64,000 nucleotides of DNA from Achromobacter sp. RTa (GCF_000757485.1 NZ_JPYO01000006.1:92168-156167), one strand, 5' to 3'. Positions 24,072-34,700 are shown, numbered from the stretch's first letter. Numbers and translations: made by a program. The notes: generated from the letters alone by a model not told the origin.

Positions 24072-25085
24072 ATGGATACGCTTAGTCAACTTTTCGGAGA
24101 GTGCCAGCAATGGGTCTTCGAAACGGCGATTCAGCCCGCGCTGTTTCATCTGGGCATGAGCAACTTCATCGAGGACGGCTATGACGCCACGATGTGGCTG
24201 CTGGTCGGCCTGCTGCAGATCGCGGTGCTGGTCCTGGTGTTCGGCCCCCTGCAGCGCCTGCGGCCCGTGGAACCCGTCACCGACCGCCGCCAGATCGGCA
24301 TCGACGTGCTGTACACGCTGATCCACCGGCTCGGCGCGTTCCGCCTGGTGCTCTTCTTCACCATCGATCCGCTATGGGACAGCGTGTTCGGCCAGCTCCA
24401 CATATGGGGCTTCGCGACGTTCCAGCTGGACCAGTACTGGCCTGGCGTGACCGATAAGGCCTGGGTCAGCCTGATCATCTACCTGCTGCTGTTCGACGCG
24501 GTGGACTACTTCTATCACCGCGCCCAGCACCGCTTCGGCTGGCTCTGGGCGCTGCATGCCGTGCACCACAGCCAGCGCCAGATGACTATCTGGAGCGACG
24601 ACCGCAACCACCTGCTGGACGACATGTTGCGCGACGTGCTGGTGGTGTTCGTGTCGCAACTGGTGGGCGTGCCGCCGGCGCAGTTCGTGATGGTGGTGGC
24701 CATTACCCAGCTGGCGCAGAGCTTTTCGCACGCCAACCTGCGCATGCATTTCGGCGCCGTGGGCGAACGCCTGCTGGTCAGTCCGCGCTTCCACCGCCAC
24801 CATCACTCCATCGCCTACGACGCTTCGTCGCCGGGGCCGGCGGGCGGCTACAACTTCGGCGCGCTGTTCCCCATCTGGGACGTGCTGTTCCGCACCGCGC
24901 GTTTCGGCGTGGGCTACGGCCCCACCGGCATCCATGACCAGCAGCCCGAAGCGGGCGCCAGGGACTACGGCCGTAGCTTCTGGTCCCAGCAGTGGCTCGG
25001 GCTCAAGCGCCTGGCGGGCCGGGACCGCGACCGCGAACCGGCCGGTGCGCCGCCGGGCCAGCCGCCAGCCGCCGAGCGCGCCTGA
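24072..25085 (+). CDS. Fatty acid hydroxylase/sterol desaturase-family membrane protein
   Basis: A 337-residue integral membrane diiron protein. The histidine clusters are HRAQH near residue 158, HAVHH near 171 and HRHHH near 242, the pattern of the fatty acid hydroxylase superfamily. Several hydrophobic helices lie in the first 150 residues; the last 30 residues are Pro/Ala-rich. These enzymes hydroxylate or desaturate lipids using O2. ATG 24072 follows the deacetylase stop by 2 bases, implying translational coupling and possibly shared work on an envelope lipid or lipid-linked sugar. Confidence 0.85.
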   Translation: MDTLSQLFGECQQWVFETAIQPALFHLGMSNFIEDGYDATMWLLVGLLQIAVLVLVFGPLQRLRPVEPVTDRRQIGIDVLYTLIHRLGAFRLVLFFTIDPLWDSVFGQLHIWGFATFQLDQYWPGVTDKAWVSLIIYLLLFDAVDYFYHRAQHRFGWLWALHAVHHSQRQMTIWSDDRNHLLDDMLRDVLVVFVSQLVGVPPAQFVMVVAITQLAQSFSHANLRMHFGAVGERLLVSPRFHRHHHSIAYDASSPGPAGGYNFGALFPIWDVLFRTARFGVGYGPTGIHDQQPEAGARDYGRSFWSQQWLGLKRLAGRDRDREPAGAPPGQPPAAERA

Positions 25086-25102
25086 CGCGCCCAGGCCCGG
25101 CG

Positions 25103-25744
25103 TCAGCCCGCCCAGCGCGACTGGCGGATGACGTCGCAGAAATTGCCGGGCCGGAAGTCCGGCTCCTTGTCGGCGATCACGTCGCCCTTGACGTTGCCGA
25201 ACGTGGTTTGCGGCTTGTGCCTGATACCGTCGTAAAAGGCCTGGATGATCTCCTCCTTGAAGCGCGGCCCGCGCGGATGGGCCGCCACCACGGCTTGGCG
25301 CTGCGCGTCGCTGTATTCGCCATAGGTCAGGCCCAGCACGTCCATTTCCACGCCCGCGGTCACCAGCGCGACGATGGGATCCATGAATTCGGGAATGCCG
25401 GGCGTGGTGTGCAGCGCGATCGCCGTCCAGACGAGCTCGATGTCCCGCGGGGCGATGCCGCGGCTTTGCAGGAAATCGCGCGCCGCGTTGGCGCCGTCCA
25501 CTTCGAAGCGGCAGCAGTTGCTGCTGTGCCGCTGCGTCAGTCCCATGTCGTGGAACATGCAGCCGCAATACAGCAGCTCTGGGTCGAATTTCAGCCCGCG
25601 CTGCTTGCCCGCCAGCGCGCCGAAGTAATAGACGCGGCTGGAGTGATGGAACAGCAGCGGCGACTCGGTGTCGCGCACCAGTTCGGTGATTTCGCGGGCC
25701 AGCTGGCTGTCGGGGATCTGGATGTCGTCGATGGAGAATGTCAT
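25103..25744 (-). CDS. HD-domain metal-dependent phosphohydrolase-like protein
   Basis: A 213-residue HD-superfamily protein. The metal motif is visible as FHHSSRVYYFG, then the HD pair in CMFHDMGL, and AIALHTTPGI with a further His. Related proteins include cyanamide hydratase-like and putative phosphohydrolases; the substrate here is unknown. It is divergent from the AraC-type regulator at 25851, with a 13-base inverted repeat between them, so that regulator may control it. It converges with the membrane hydroxylase, 17 bases between stops. Confidence 0.75.
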   Translation of the reverse strand: MTFSIDDIQIPDSQLAREITELVRDTESPLLFHHSSRVYYFGALAGKQRGLKFDPELLYCGCMFHDMGLTQRHSSNCCRFEVDGANAARDFLQSRGIAPRDIELVWTAIALHTTPGIPEFMDPIVALVTAGVEMDVLGLTYGEYSDAQRQAVVAAHPRGPRFKEEIIQAFYDGIRHKPQTTFGNVKGDVIADKEPDFRPGNFCDVIRQSRWAG

Positions 25745-25807
25745 GGCAAAGGCCTTCAGGTAGGGGGTGGCGATTCATTCTGCTGCCGCACTAGAATGGC
25801 CTCAATA

Positions 25808-25820
25808 GGCGTAATACGCC
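25808..25820. promoter_or_regulatory. Inverted repeat GGCGTAATACGCC
   Basis: A perfect dyad (GGCGT, AAT, ACGCC) in the 106-base region between the divergent HD-protein and AraC-type genes. The position suits an operator for the adjacent GlxA-like regulator; assignment is inferred. Confidence 0.45.
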
Positions 25821-25850
25821 GATTCCTGCCAAATACCGCGATCTGCTGCC

Positions 25851-26816
25851 ATGACCCAAACCATTGCCGTGCTGGCCCTGCCGGGCGTCCAGATGCTCGA
25901 CGTTTCGGGCCCGCTCGACGTCTTCGCCCAGGCCAATGCGGAGCTGGGGCGCGCGTACTACGTGTTGCGCGTGGTGGCTTATGAACCGGGGCCCGTGCGC
26001 AGCTCGTCGGGCGTCTGCCTCCTGCCCGACGCCGTGGTGGGCGACCCGCTGCCGCGCTTGAACACGCTGCTGGTCGCCGGCACGCCGCATGCCTCGCGCG
26101 CGGTGCTCAGCACGCCCGCGCTGCAATGGATCCGGGCGACGGCGCGAGAGGCCCGGCGCTACGGATCGGTCTGCACCGGCGCGTTCGTGCTTGCGGCCGC
26201 GGGCCTGCTGGATGGGCGCCGGGTGACGACGCACTGGAATGCGGCCCGGGAGTTGCGGCTGGCCTATCCGCGGGTCGAGGTCGAGGAAGATGCGCTGCAC
26301 GTGCGCGACGGCAAGCTGCGCACCTCGGCGGGCGTGACGGCCGGGCTGGATCTGGCGCTATCGCTCGTCGAAGAGGACCTGGGACGCGAGGTGGCGGCGA
26401 AAGTGGCGTCGCAGCTGGTGATGTTCTTCAAGCGCCCTGGCGGGCAGCTTCAGTTCAGCCGCAAGGGGCAGGCCGGGCCGGTCGGCAGGTCGGTGCTGCA
26501 GGAAGTGCAGCGCTGGGTGGCGGCGCACCCGCAGCTGCCGTTGTCGGTGGATGCCCTGGCCGCGCACGCGGGCCTCAGCCCGCGGCACTTTGCGCGGCTG
26601 TTCCACGCCGAGGTCGGCGTCACGCCGGCGGCCTGGGTGGAGATGACGCGCGTGGCGGCGGCCCGGGCCATGCTGGAGGGCGGCGCCGCCACGCCCAAGC
26701 AGGCGGCGGCTCAGTGCGGCTTCGCCAACGTGGACACTTTGCGGCGGGCCTTCGTCAAGCATGTCGGGGTGTCGCCGGCGGCGTACCGGCGGCATCATGG
26801 CAGCGGCCCGGATTGA
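25851..26816 (+). CDS. GlxA-family AraC-type transcriptional regulator
   Basis: A 321-residue regulator with an N-terminal DJ-1/PfpI-like domain (residues about 5-180, with the elbow Cys in YGSVCTGAFVLAAAG) and a C-terminal AraC helix-turn-helix pair (about 215-315: LPLSVDALAAHAGLSPRHFA, then AAAQCGFANVDTLRRAF). The family senses small molecules and usually activates neighbouring catabolic genes. The HD-domain gene is divergent and is the most likely target. The effector is unknown. Confidence 0.88.
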   Translation: MTQTIAVLALPGVQMLDVSGPLDVFAQANAELGRAYYVLRVVAYEPGPVRSSSGVCLLPDAVVGDPLPRLNTLLVAGTPHASRAVLSTPALQWIRATAREARRYGSVCTGAFVLAAAGLLDGRRVTTHWNAARELRLAYPRVEVEEDALHVRDGKLRTSAGVTAGLDLALSLVEEDLGREVAAKVASQLVMFFKRPGGQLQFSRKGQAGPVGRSVLQEVQRWVAAHPQLPLSVDALAAHAGLSPRHFARLFHAEVGVTPAAWVEMTRVAAARAMLEGGAATPKQAAAQCGFANVDTLRRAFVKHVGVSPAAYRRHHGSGPD

Positions 26817-26841
26817 ACGCAGGCCGCGGCCCGGTGGCAGG

Positions 26842-27351
26842 TCAGGCGCCGGGTTGGGCGTCGTGCGTGGTTTCGCGCTTGATCTCGCCGTGCCGGCGTT
26901 CCATTTCCTGGCGCAGTTCGCGGCGCAGCCTGGCTGCTTCCATGCGCTGCTTTTCCTCGAGCGTGCGCGGCGCAAGCGGCGGCACCGCGGTGGGGGCGCC
27001 CTGGTCGTCTACCGCCACCATCGTGAAGTAACAGCTGTTGGTGTGGCGCACGAGCTTCTTGCGGATGTCTTCGGTGACGACCTTGATCCCGATTTCCATG
27101 GACGTGCGGCCCGTGTAGTTCACGGCGGCCAGGAAGGTCACCAACTCGCCCACGTGGATGGGTTCGCGGAACACGACCTGGTCGACGGACAAGGTCACGA
27201 CGTACTGGCCGGCGTACCGGCTGGCACAGGCGTAGGCCACCTGGTCCAGGTACTTGAGGATGGTTCCGCCGTGCACATTCCCTGAAAAATTCGCCATGTC
27301 GGGCGTCATCAGGATGGTCATCGACAATTGGTGGCTAAAGGCGTCGTCCAT
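26842..27351 (-). CDS. Acyl-CoA thioesterase, YciA/ACOT hotdog family
   Basis: A 169-residue hotdog-fold thioesterase that hydrolyses acyl-CoA to free acid and CoA in the cytoplasm. The hallmark NFSGNVHGGTILKYLDQVAY, with the catalytic Asn/Asp region, is near residue 21. The last 40 residues form a charged coiled tail (EEKQRMEAARLRRELRQEME). It is the usual length for BFIT/YciA-type proteins. It converges with the AraC regulator and is preceded by the DUF1254 gene on the same strand. Confidence 0.88.
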   Translation of the reverse strand: MDDAFSHQLSMTILMTPDMANFSGNVHGGTILKYLDQVAYACASRYAGQYVVTLSVDQVVFREPIHVGELVTFLAAVNYTGRTSMEIGIKVVTEDIRKKLVRHTNSCYFTMVAVDDQGAPTAVPPLAPRTLEEKQRMEAARLRRELRQEMERRHGEIKRETTHDAQPGA

Positions 27352-27400
27352 GGCGGCGTTGAATCTCGGATAAAACGCCTATGGTAGCGGCAGGCGCCCG

Positions 27401-28840
27401 TCATGGCTCCGTCTTTTCGGCGCTTTCCGGGTTTTCTTCCCGCTGCGCGGCCGGGGGCGCCCACAAACCGTCCAGCAGCGCCGGCCCGGGCTGGTAGACG
27501 CGCAGCAGCACGCTGGCCGGGCCCGAGAGCGGCAGGGGCAGCCAGTTGGATTGCGCTTCGGGCGCGGGGACCGCATGGCTGAGGCGCACGTCCAGCGAAC
27601 CGTCGGCGTTGTAGCGCAGGGGCGCGCGGCTGCCGAGCGCGCGGCGGCCCAGGGGATTCGCGGCAGGCATGCCGTTGCCATCGTACGCCGCCAGCGACCA
27701 CAGCGCGCCCGCGGGCGGGAGCTGGCCGCTTTCGAAGCGCAGCACATAGCCGTGCGCGCCGTCCAGCGGCGCTCCCTCGCTGTCGGCAGCCAGCAGCAGC
27801 ACGGCCACGTCCTCGGGCAGGCCCGAGCCCGGCTGCGCCTGGGCGGCCAGCGCGCGCCGCAGATAGGCGTTGCCGTACACGCCGATGCTGGCGGTTTCGC
27901 GTTGCCAGCCGTTGACGTCCTGCACCGTCCGGCCCGCCGCGGCCGCCATGCGCTCGCGCGCGGCCCGCATCCCCCGGCGCATGCCTTGCTTGGCAGGGTG
28001 GTCGAGCTTGTCGAAATCGAACGGCCTGCCGGGAACCAGGCCTACGCGGCGCAACTGGGCCAGCACGGGCTGGTCCGTGGGGTGCGGCGGATTCTTGCGC
28101 AGCAGTCCGGCCGCGTAGGTGAAGAAAGCGTCCGTGGGCATCGATTCCACCTGCTCGCGCACCGGGATGGCCAGGTCCAGTGAGGGATCGGAGCGCAGCC
28201 GCTGAGCCTGGGGGGGCAGGTTCCATTGCGCAAGCGGCGTCAGGACGAAGCCGTCCTGCAAGGCGTGGACCGCGGCGTAGTCGGCGGGGCCGTCGGCCTG
28301 GATCAGGTTTTTGGCCCAGACATGGGCCGTGGGAGCGTCGATGCGGGCCATGCCCGGAGGCAGCGCGCCGGTCCAACCCGGCGGCACGATGGCGGTATTG
28401 CCCTTGGCCGTGCCGGTGCCGCGCTTGCCGAGGATGGCGAAGGCGTCCGTCCACATGTCCAGCAGCGTCAGCGTGTAGAGCCGTCCCTGGGTGTCCGGCG
28501 TGGAGAGCACCACCGGACCGCCGGTCAGGTCCAGCCAGGCGGTGCTGCGCAGCATGTCGGGGTTGGCCCACGGCGTGGCGGCCTCGGGTTCCGGCAGGGC
28601 CCGTCCGTGCAGGAAGGTATTGGCGGGCGCGCCTTGCGCGCCCCGGGACGGATGGATCGACTGGCGGCGGGTGAGGTCCATCGTCACCAGGGGGTAGAAA
28701 TAGAGATAACCCTCCATGGCGGCCTGGCGGGCCGCCTCGGTGGCCGCCGCAGCCGGGGTCGGCATGGCCGGCGCGGCACCCGTCATGGCGGGCGCCAGCG
28801 CGGCGGCGAAAGACAGGGCCAGGACAACAAGGCGGCGCAT
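27401..28840 (-). CDS. DUF1254/DUF1214 exported protein
   Basis: A 479-residue exported protein. The signal peptide (LVVLALSFAAALAPAM) is followed by the DUF1254 domain (AMEGYLYFYPLVTMDLTRRQ near residue 43; LDLTGGPVVLSTPDTQGRLY near 128) and a C-terminal DUF1214 domain (YGNAYLRRALAAQAQPG, then GALWSLAAYDGNG). The function of this pair is not known, although members sit in diverse proteobacterial periplasms. It lies 49 bases ahead of the thioesterase gene on the same strand. Confidence 0.85.
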   Translation of the reverse strand: MRRLVVLALSFAAALAPAMTGAAPAMPTPAAAATEAARQAAMEGYLYFYPLVTMDLTRRQSIHPSRGAQGAPANTFLHGRALPEPEAATPWANPDMLRSTAWLDLTGGPVVLSTPDTQGRLYTLTLLDMWTDAFAILGKRGTGTAKGNTAIVPPGWTGALPPGMARIDAPTAHVWAKNLIQADGPADYAAVHALQDGFVLTPLAQWNLPPQAQRLRSDPSLDLAIPVREQVESMPTDAFFTYAAGLLRKNPPHPTDQPVLAQLRRVGLVPGRPFDFDKLDHPAKQGMRRGMRAARERMAAAAGRTVQDVNGWQRETASIGVYGNAYLRRALAAQAQPGSGLPEDVAVLLLAADSEGAPLDGAHGYVLRFESGQLPPAGALWSLAAYDGNGMPAANPLGRRALGSRAPLRYNADGSLDVRLSHAVPAPEAQSNWLPLPLSGPASVLLRVYQPGPALLDGLWAPPAAQREENPESAEKTEP

Positions 28841-29114
28841 CGGCGTTCCTACGGACTAACCGGGAAAAAATGAGGGGGCCGCGTGCAGGCAATCCGCGGC
28901 GCGGCGTCGCCGGAAGGCGAGCCTGCCGCCTCCCCGAGGGTGGCGGCCATGGTAGCAGCGGGGCGCGCATCCGGAATCCGTGAAAAAGCGCATTTCCGCG
29001 GCCAATTTCTGCCATAGGGGCGGCCGGCGGCGCGCCCGCGGGCCACGCGGCCGGGCCGCGCAAAAGGGCCGCCAAGGCGGTGCTATGCTTTTCGATTGGC
29101 GTATGGAGATCGAA

Positions 29115-30176
29115 ATGCCCCAGGATGTTGCTAGCGCCGCGGTGCCGCGGCTGACTTCGCTTTCGCACGGCGGCGGCTGTGGCTGCAAGATTGCGCCGGG
29201 CGTGCTGTCGGCGCTGTTGGCGCGCTTCGGCCCCGCGGCCAGCTACCCGGATCTGATGGTCGGCACCGAGACCGCCGACGATGCAGCGGTGTACCGCCTC
29301 AACGACGAGCAGGCGCTGATCGCCACCACCGACTTCTTCATGCCGATCGTGGACGATCCATTCGATTTCGGCCGCATCGCGGCGACCAACGCGCTGTCCG
29401 ACGTGTATGCGATGGGCGGCACGCCGATCATGGCGTTGGCGATCGTGGGCATGCCGATCAACGTCCTGCCGCACAGCGTCATCGCGGACATCCTGCGCGG
29501 CGGCGAATCGGTGTGCGCGGATGCCGGCATACCGGTGGCCGGCGGCCACAGCATCGATTCCGTCGAACCCATTTACGGTCTTGCTGCGATGGGGCTGGTG
29601 CATCCGGCCCGCGTGAAGCGCAACGCCGACGCCCGGGCCGGCGACGTGCTGATCCTGGGCAAGGGCCTGGGCGTGGGCATTCTGTCGGCGGCGTTGAAGA
29701 AAAGCCTTCTGGACGAGGCCGGCTACCGGGTGATGATCGACACCACCACCCGCCTGAACCGGCCGGGGGCGGCGCTGGCCGCGCTGGACGGCGTGCATGC
29801 CGTTACCGACGTGACGGGCTTCGGCCTGCTCGGCCATGCGCTGGAAATGGCGCGCGGAGCGAAACTGACGGCGCGCCTGCGGCTGGAGTCCTTGCCCTGG
29901 CTGCCCGGCGTGCAGGCCCACGCGGCAAACGGCGTCATTACTGGCGCATCCGGCCGCAACTGGGCGTCCTATGGCGAATCCATCCGCCTGGGCGCCGCGG
30001 TCACCGACACGCAGCGCGCCCTGCTGACCGACCCCCAGACCTCCGGCGGCCTGCTGGTGTCCTGCGCGCCGGAAACGGCCGAGGCGGTGCTGGACCTGTT
30101 CCATGGGCAGGGCTTCGCCCAGGCCGCCGTCATCGGCGAGATGAGCGCCGGCGAGCCCCTCGTGCGCGTGGAGTAG
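29115..30176 (+). CDS. selD: Selenide, water dikinase (selenophosphate synthetase)
   Basis: A 353-residue SelD, which makes selenophosphate from selenide and ATP for selenocysteine or 2-selenouridine synthesis. The catalytic loop [13 protein letters not shown] gives Cys and Lys at the expected positions, so this is the Cys rather than Sec form. ATP-binding motifs follow ([21 protein letters not shown] split by short gaps, and [11 protein letters not shown]). ATG 29115 has GGAG six bases upstream; starts at 29085 and 29103 are possible. No selA, selB or mnmH gene lies in the window, so the user pathway must be elsewhere. Confidence 0.92.
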   Translation: MPQDVASAAVPRLTSLSHGGGCGCKIAPGVLSALLARFGPAASYPDLMVGTETADDAAVYRLNDEQALIATTDFFMPIVDDPFDFGRIAATNALSDVYAMGGTPIMALAIVGMPINVLPHSVIADILRGGESVCADAGIPVAGGHSIDSVEPIYGLAAMGLVHPARVKRNADARAGDVLILGKGLGVGILSAALKKSLLDEAGYRVMIDTTTRLNRPGAALAALDGVHAVTDVTGFGLLGHALEMARGAKLTARLRLESLPWLPGVQAHAANGVITGASGRNWASYGESIRLGAAVTDTQRALLTDPQTSGGLLVSCAPETAEAVLDLFHGQGFAQAAVIGEMSAGEPLVRVE

Positions 30177-30194
30177 GCGCGGGGCCCGCGGGCC

Positions 30195-31112
30195 CTACGA
30201 GGTCAGGTCGCGCGCGGTCGCCGCGGCCTGTTCCATCAGCCATTGCATGACGACCTCCGCGTCCGGCGTGCTGCGGCGCGCATTGCGCACCAGCCAGTAG
30301 GCAAGATCGGTGGCGCGGGCGGCCTGCCCGCCAACGGCCTCCAGGCGCTTGTCCGCCAGCATCGGGGCGATCAGCGCCAGCCGTCCCAACGCGATGCCGT
30401 GGCCCGCCAGGGCTGCATGCACGATCTGGTCGTACTGGTTGAAACGCAGCATGCCCTTGGCGGCCACCCGGCCCAGGCCGCGGGCATTGAGCCATTCGGA
30501 CCATTGCAGCCAGGGCCGCGTGGGGTCGTCGAACTCCAGCAAGACGTGGCGCTGCAGTTCGCGCGCATCCAGTTCGCGCGCCCGGAGGGACGGGTGCGCC
30601 ACCGGCACCACCGATTCCCCGAACAGCCAGGCCGCCGTGTCCGGCACGCTGTCGCGCAGGCTGTAGCGGATGGCGATGTCCACGTTCTCGCGGTCGATGT
30701 CGATGAGCCGGTTGTCCGCCGCCACGCGCACGTCGATATGCGGGTGGGCCTCCTGGAAGTCGCCCAGGCGGGGCAGCAGCCAGAGCGACGCCACGCCGAT
30801 GGTAGTGGTGATGGTGACGGGCGTGCGCCTTTCGGGGGCCCGCAGCTGCTCGGTCAAATCGCCCAGCTGGCTCAGCCAGACGTCGGCCATGCGGAATAGC
30901 TGGGCGCCTTCGGAGGTGAACGACACGCTGCGGAAGCCGCGCACCAGCAAGGGCACGCCCAGGTGGGCTTCCAGCGCCCGGATCTGGCGGCTGACGGCGG
31001 ACTGGGTTACATGCAGGTCCTGCGCCGCCAGGGTGATGCTCATGCGGCGGCCCACGGCCACGAAGCCTCGGACGAGATCAAGGGGCGGAAGTTTGGCCAG
31101 CGGATATGGCAT
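30195..31112 (-). CDS. LysR-family regulator (GcvA-like)
   Basis: A 305-residue LysR regulator of the GcvA type. The helix-turn-helix at about residues 10-65 includes LVRGFVAVGRRMSITLAA and VTQSAVSRQIRALE; a standard effector domain follows. It converges with selD (18 bases between stops) and is divergent from the DUF2917 gene, with 143 bases between the start codons. DUF2917 and LysR genes are often neighbours, so it may control that gene. The inducer is unknown. Confidence 0.85.
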   Translation of the reverse strand: MPYPLAKLPPLDLVRGFVAVGRRMSITLAAQDLHVTQSAVSRQIRALEAHLGVPLLVRGFRSVSFTSEGAQLFRMADVWLSQLGDLTEQLRAPERRTPVTITTTIGVASLWLLPRLGDFQEAHPHIDVRVAADNRLIDIDRENVDIAIRYSLRDSVPDTAAWLFGESVVPVAHPSLRARELDARELQRHVLLEFDDPTRPWLQWSEWLNARGLGRVAAKGMLRFNQYDQIVHAALAGHGIALGRLALIAPMLADKRLEAVGGQAARATDLAYWLVRNARRSTPDAEVVMQWLMEQAAATARDLTS

Positions 31113-31255
31113 TCGTAAAACTCATGCGTACCGGACAGAAATGTCGCTTGAGCAATAGTACTCCGCAGGCGTTCAATAGAACCCAGACGACGGATCAACG
31201 GGCGTTGCCCGGCGATCCGCCTCGATTGCCGCCGCCGCGGCCCGGGAGGAACGCC

Positions 31256-31492
31256 ATGATCCAGGTATGTTGCACTGCGGGAATGTCATTCCGTTTGGCC
31301 GGCGGGTCGACTATGCTGCTCAAGCGGGCATCGGGCCTCCGCATCGTGTGTCACGCCGGCACCTTGTGGGTCTCCGAATACCGCCGCTTCGATGACAGCG
31401 TGCTTCAAGCCGGTGATTCCGTTACCGTCGGCAGCGATCGCGACGTCGTTCTCAGCGGCCTGCCGGATGCGCAGGTCGCGCTAATTTCCTAG
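31256..31492 (+). CDS. Small DUF2917 protein
   Basis: A 78-residue protein of the DUF2917 family, a short cupin-like beta domain. It includes FRLAGGSTMLLKRASGLRI and a GTLWVSE strand typical of the family. ATG 31256 is chosen because GGGAGGA lies just upstream. It is divergent from the GcvA-like regulator and 19 bases ahead of the DsbA-like gene. Function unknown. Confidence 0.7.
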   Translation: MIQVCCTAGMSFRLAGGSTMLLKRASGLRIVCHAGTLWVSEYRRFDDSVLQAGDSVTVGSDRDVVLSGLPDAQVALIS

Positions 31493-31511
31493 GGTCCTAC
31501 CGGAGTTCGTG

Positions 31512-32165
31512 ATGACTGCGTCCCTGCCCGATTCGCCCCGCATCGAGATGTGGTTCGATTTCGCCAGCCCCTACAGCTACCTGGCCATCGAGCGCATCGA
31601 CGCCCTGGCGCAGGATGCCGGCGTTCGGGTCGAGCTGCGCCCCTTTCTGCTGGGCCCGATCTTCCAGGCCCAGGGCTGGAACGACACGCCGTTCCGGCTC
31701 TTTCCCGGCAAGGGCGCCTACATGATGCGGGACATCGCCCGTCTGGCCGAGAAGTACGGGGTGGTCTACAAGCGGCCGCGCCTATTCCCGCGCATGAGCG
31801 TGCTGCCCGCACGCATCGCCCTGCTGGGCCAGGATGAGCCCTGGGGCCGGGATTTCTGCGTGGCGGTGTTCCGCGCCAATTTCCAGCATGACCAGGACAT
31901 CCAGGCCGAGGACGTCGTGCACCAGCTGCTGACGGATCTTTCGCTGGACGCGGACGCGCTGATCGCCCGCGCCAAGTCCGAGGCCGCCAAGGAGGCGCTG
32001 CGGCGCCAGGTGGACCGCGCCCGCAACCTGGGCCTGTTCGGCGCGCCCACGTTCTTCGTGGACGGCGAAATGTTCTGGGGCAACGACCGGCTGGAGGATG
32101 CGCTGGACTGGACGCGCCGGGGTGCGCCCGCCAGCGCCTGGACGCCGCCCGCGGCCCGCGCCTGA
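31512..32165 (+). CDS. DsbA-family 2-hydroxychromene-2-carboxylate isomerase-like protein
   Basis: A 217-residue thioredoxin-fold protein of the NahD/kappa-class GST group. The family start WFDFASPYSYLA near residue 14 supplies the active-site Ser/Tyr rather than a CXXC pair; RPFLLGPIFQ and FGAPTFFVDGEMFWGND are the other signatures. Founding members use glutathione to isomerise an aromatic catabolic intermediate. No naphthalene-type genes are nearby, so here it may be a general glutathione-dependent isomerase. The ATG is preferred over the overlapping GTG at 31509. Confidence 0.82.
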   Translation: MTASLPDSPRIEMWFDFASPYSYLAIERIDALAQDAGVRVELRPFLLGPIFQAQGWNDTPFRLFPGKGAYMMRDIARLAEKYGVVYKRPRLFPRMSVLPARIALLGQDEPWGRDFCVAVFRANFQHDQDIQAEDVVHQLLTDLSLDADALIARAKSEAAKEALRRQVDRARNLGLFGAPTFFVDGEMFWGNDRLEDALDWTRRGAPASAWTPPAARA

Positions 32166-32360
32166 GCCCAGACGCCGCACGAGTTTTTCGTCAAACCACC
32201 AACAAGCAATGAAGAACGCCAGCAGTGCCTATCGCGGTGCGCCCATGCCGGGCGGCCGTTCGTTCACGCAATTCCGCGCCGCCCGCATCAGGCGGGTGTC
32301 GTTCCAATGGGAACAGGCCGAGCACCTGCCCCAAGAACCGCCAAAAGACACCATCCCAAA

Positions 32361-32497
32361 AGAAGCCGGGTCCCTGACACCCTTCAAAAGAAGCCGTGTC
32401 TAACACCCTTCATCAGAAGCCGTGTCCGACACCCTTACGCCCCGCCGCCACGCACCGAACAGACGCTTCCCGGGTGTCTGACACGGGTGTCTGACAC
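32361..32497. repeat. Degenerate tandem repeats with GTGTC-GACAC cores
   Basis: Three tandem units of 26-28 bases (starting 32361, 32389 and 32415; type AGAAGCCGTGTC then ACACCCTTCA) are followed by two GTGTCTGACAC palindromes (32474-32484 and 32487-32497). They fill the end of the 357-base gap 32166-32522, in which I see no supported gene. A similar array lies at 55273-55424. Confidence 0.75.
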
Positions 32498-32522
32498 ATA
32501 ACGACATAACGCACATCTCCCC

Positions 32523-32900
32523 CTAGCCACGCCCCACCGGCGCCACCCGCGCCCACTCTTCATCCGAGTAAAGCCGCGAGCGCAGCAGGAAACGCTTGCC
32601 CTCGGCGCTGTCCAGCGAAAAGGCGCCGCCCCGGCCGGGCACGGCGTCGATGATGAGCTGGGTGTGTTCCCAGTAGGCGAACTGGTCCTCGCCCATGTAG
32701 AAGGGGCAGCCTTCCAGTTCGCCCAGCAGCACGTCCGAACCGCCCACCATGAATTCCCCCAGCGCATAGCACATGGGCGAACTGCCGTCGCAGCATCCGC
32801 CGGATTGGTGGAACATCAGCGGGCCGTGCTTGGCGCGCAGGGTTTCGATCAGTTCGCGCGCTTCGTCGGTCGCGACCACGCGCGGCGTGTGCTCTGCCAT
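32523..32900 (-). CDS. DUF779-family protein, partner of acetaldehyde dehydrogenase
   Basis: A 125-residue protein of the DUF779 family. Its core HQSGGCCDGSSPMCY near residue 31 carries three Cys residues and could bind a metal. It has no signal or membrane segment. It lies 65 bases downstream of the aldehyde dehydrogenase gene on the same strand, the arrangement seen with ExaC/AldB-type enzymes in many proteobacteria, but its role is not known. The start at 32900 has AAGGAC upstream. Confidence 0.85.
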   Translation of the reverse strand: MAEHTPRVVATDEARELIETLRAKHGPLMFHQSGGCCDGSSPMCYALGEFMVGGSDVLLGELEGCPFYMGEDQFAYWEHTQLIIDAVPGRGGAFSLDSAEGKRFLLRSRLYSDEEWARVAPVGRG

Positions 32901-32965
32901 GATGTCGTCCTTTCGGGCGCGCCCGGCCGCAAGGCCAGGCGCGCCCGTCCTTCGCGGTTTGCGGC

Positions 32966-34495
<1,530 letters not shown>

Positions 34496-34548
34496 GCTTG
34501 TCTCCGGTATTGTGGGGATGCGGCAGTCGGCTGCCTGACCTGTATCAA

Positions 34549-34563
34549 GCAAGGAGCGTGCCA
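34549..34563 (-). promoter_or_regulatory. Sigma-54 (-24/-12) promoter of the aldehyde dehydrogenase gene
   Basis: On the minus strand the sequence is TGGCAC, five bases, TTGC, which is a consensus match for RpoN promoters. It lies 53 bases upstream of the dehydrogenase ATG. The divergent gene encodes the sigma-54-dependent activator required for such promoters, which strongly supports the call. Confidence 0.85.
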
Positions 34564-34643
34564 GCCCGGACTTATCCGCTGGACAGCCCACGCGGCACAT
34601 GCGAAAGTAGATTTTCCAAGCGGGCGACGCACAGCGAATGTTC

Positions 34644-34700
34644 CTCGGCGTCCCCTCGGGGGGCAGCAAGCCCGCGCAAGCGGGTGCGGCGTGGGGGCCT
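34644..34700. repeat. Copy of the dispersed GC-rich repeat
   Basis: Contains CCCCTCGGGGGGCAGCAAG and the GTGGGGGCC end, reverse-oriented relative to the array at 23106. It lies between the enhancer-like sites at 34721-34747 and the sigma-54 promoter at 34549-34563, so it lengthens the DNA between activator and polymerase. Confidence 0.7.

Noticed and set aside
27318..30104. 928-codon open frame on the minus strand across the DUF1254 gene, the gap and selD
   Set aside because: It is out of frame with the DUF1254 protein and antisense to selD; its sequence is low-complexity Arg/Ala/Pro and matches no family.
32209..32403. 64-codon frame starting MKNASSAYRGAPMPGG
   Set aside because: There is no Shine-Dalgarno, its 3' end is repeat DNA, and the sequence resembles no family; it is treated as part of the repeat-bearing gap.
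32361..32497. Possible CRISPR array
   Set aside because: The units are tandem without distinct spacers of constant length, only three in number, and no cas genes are near.
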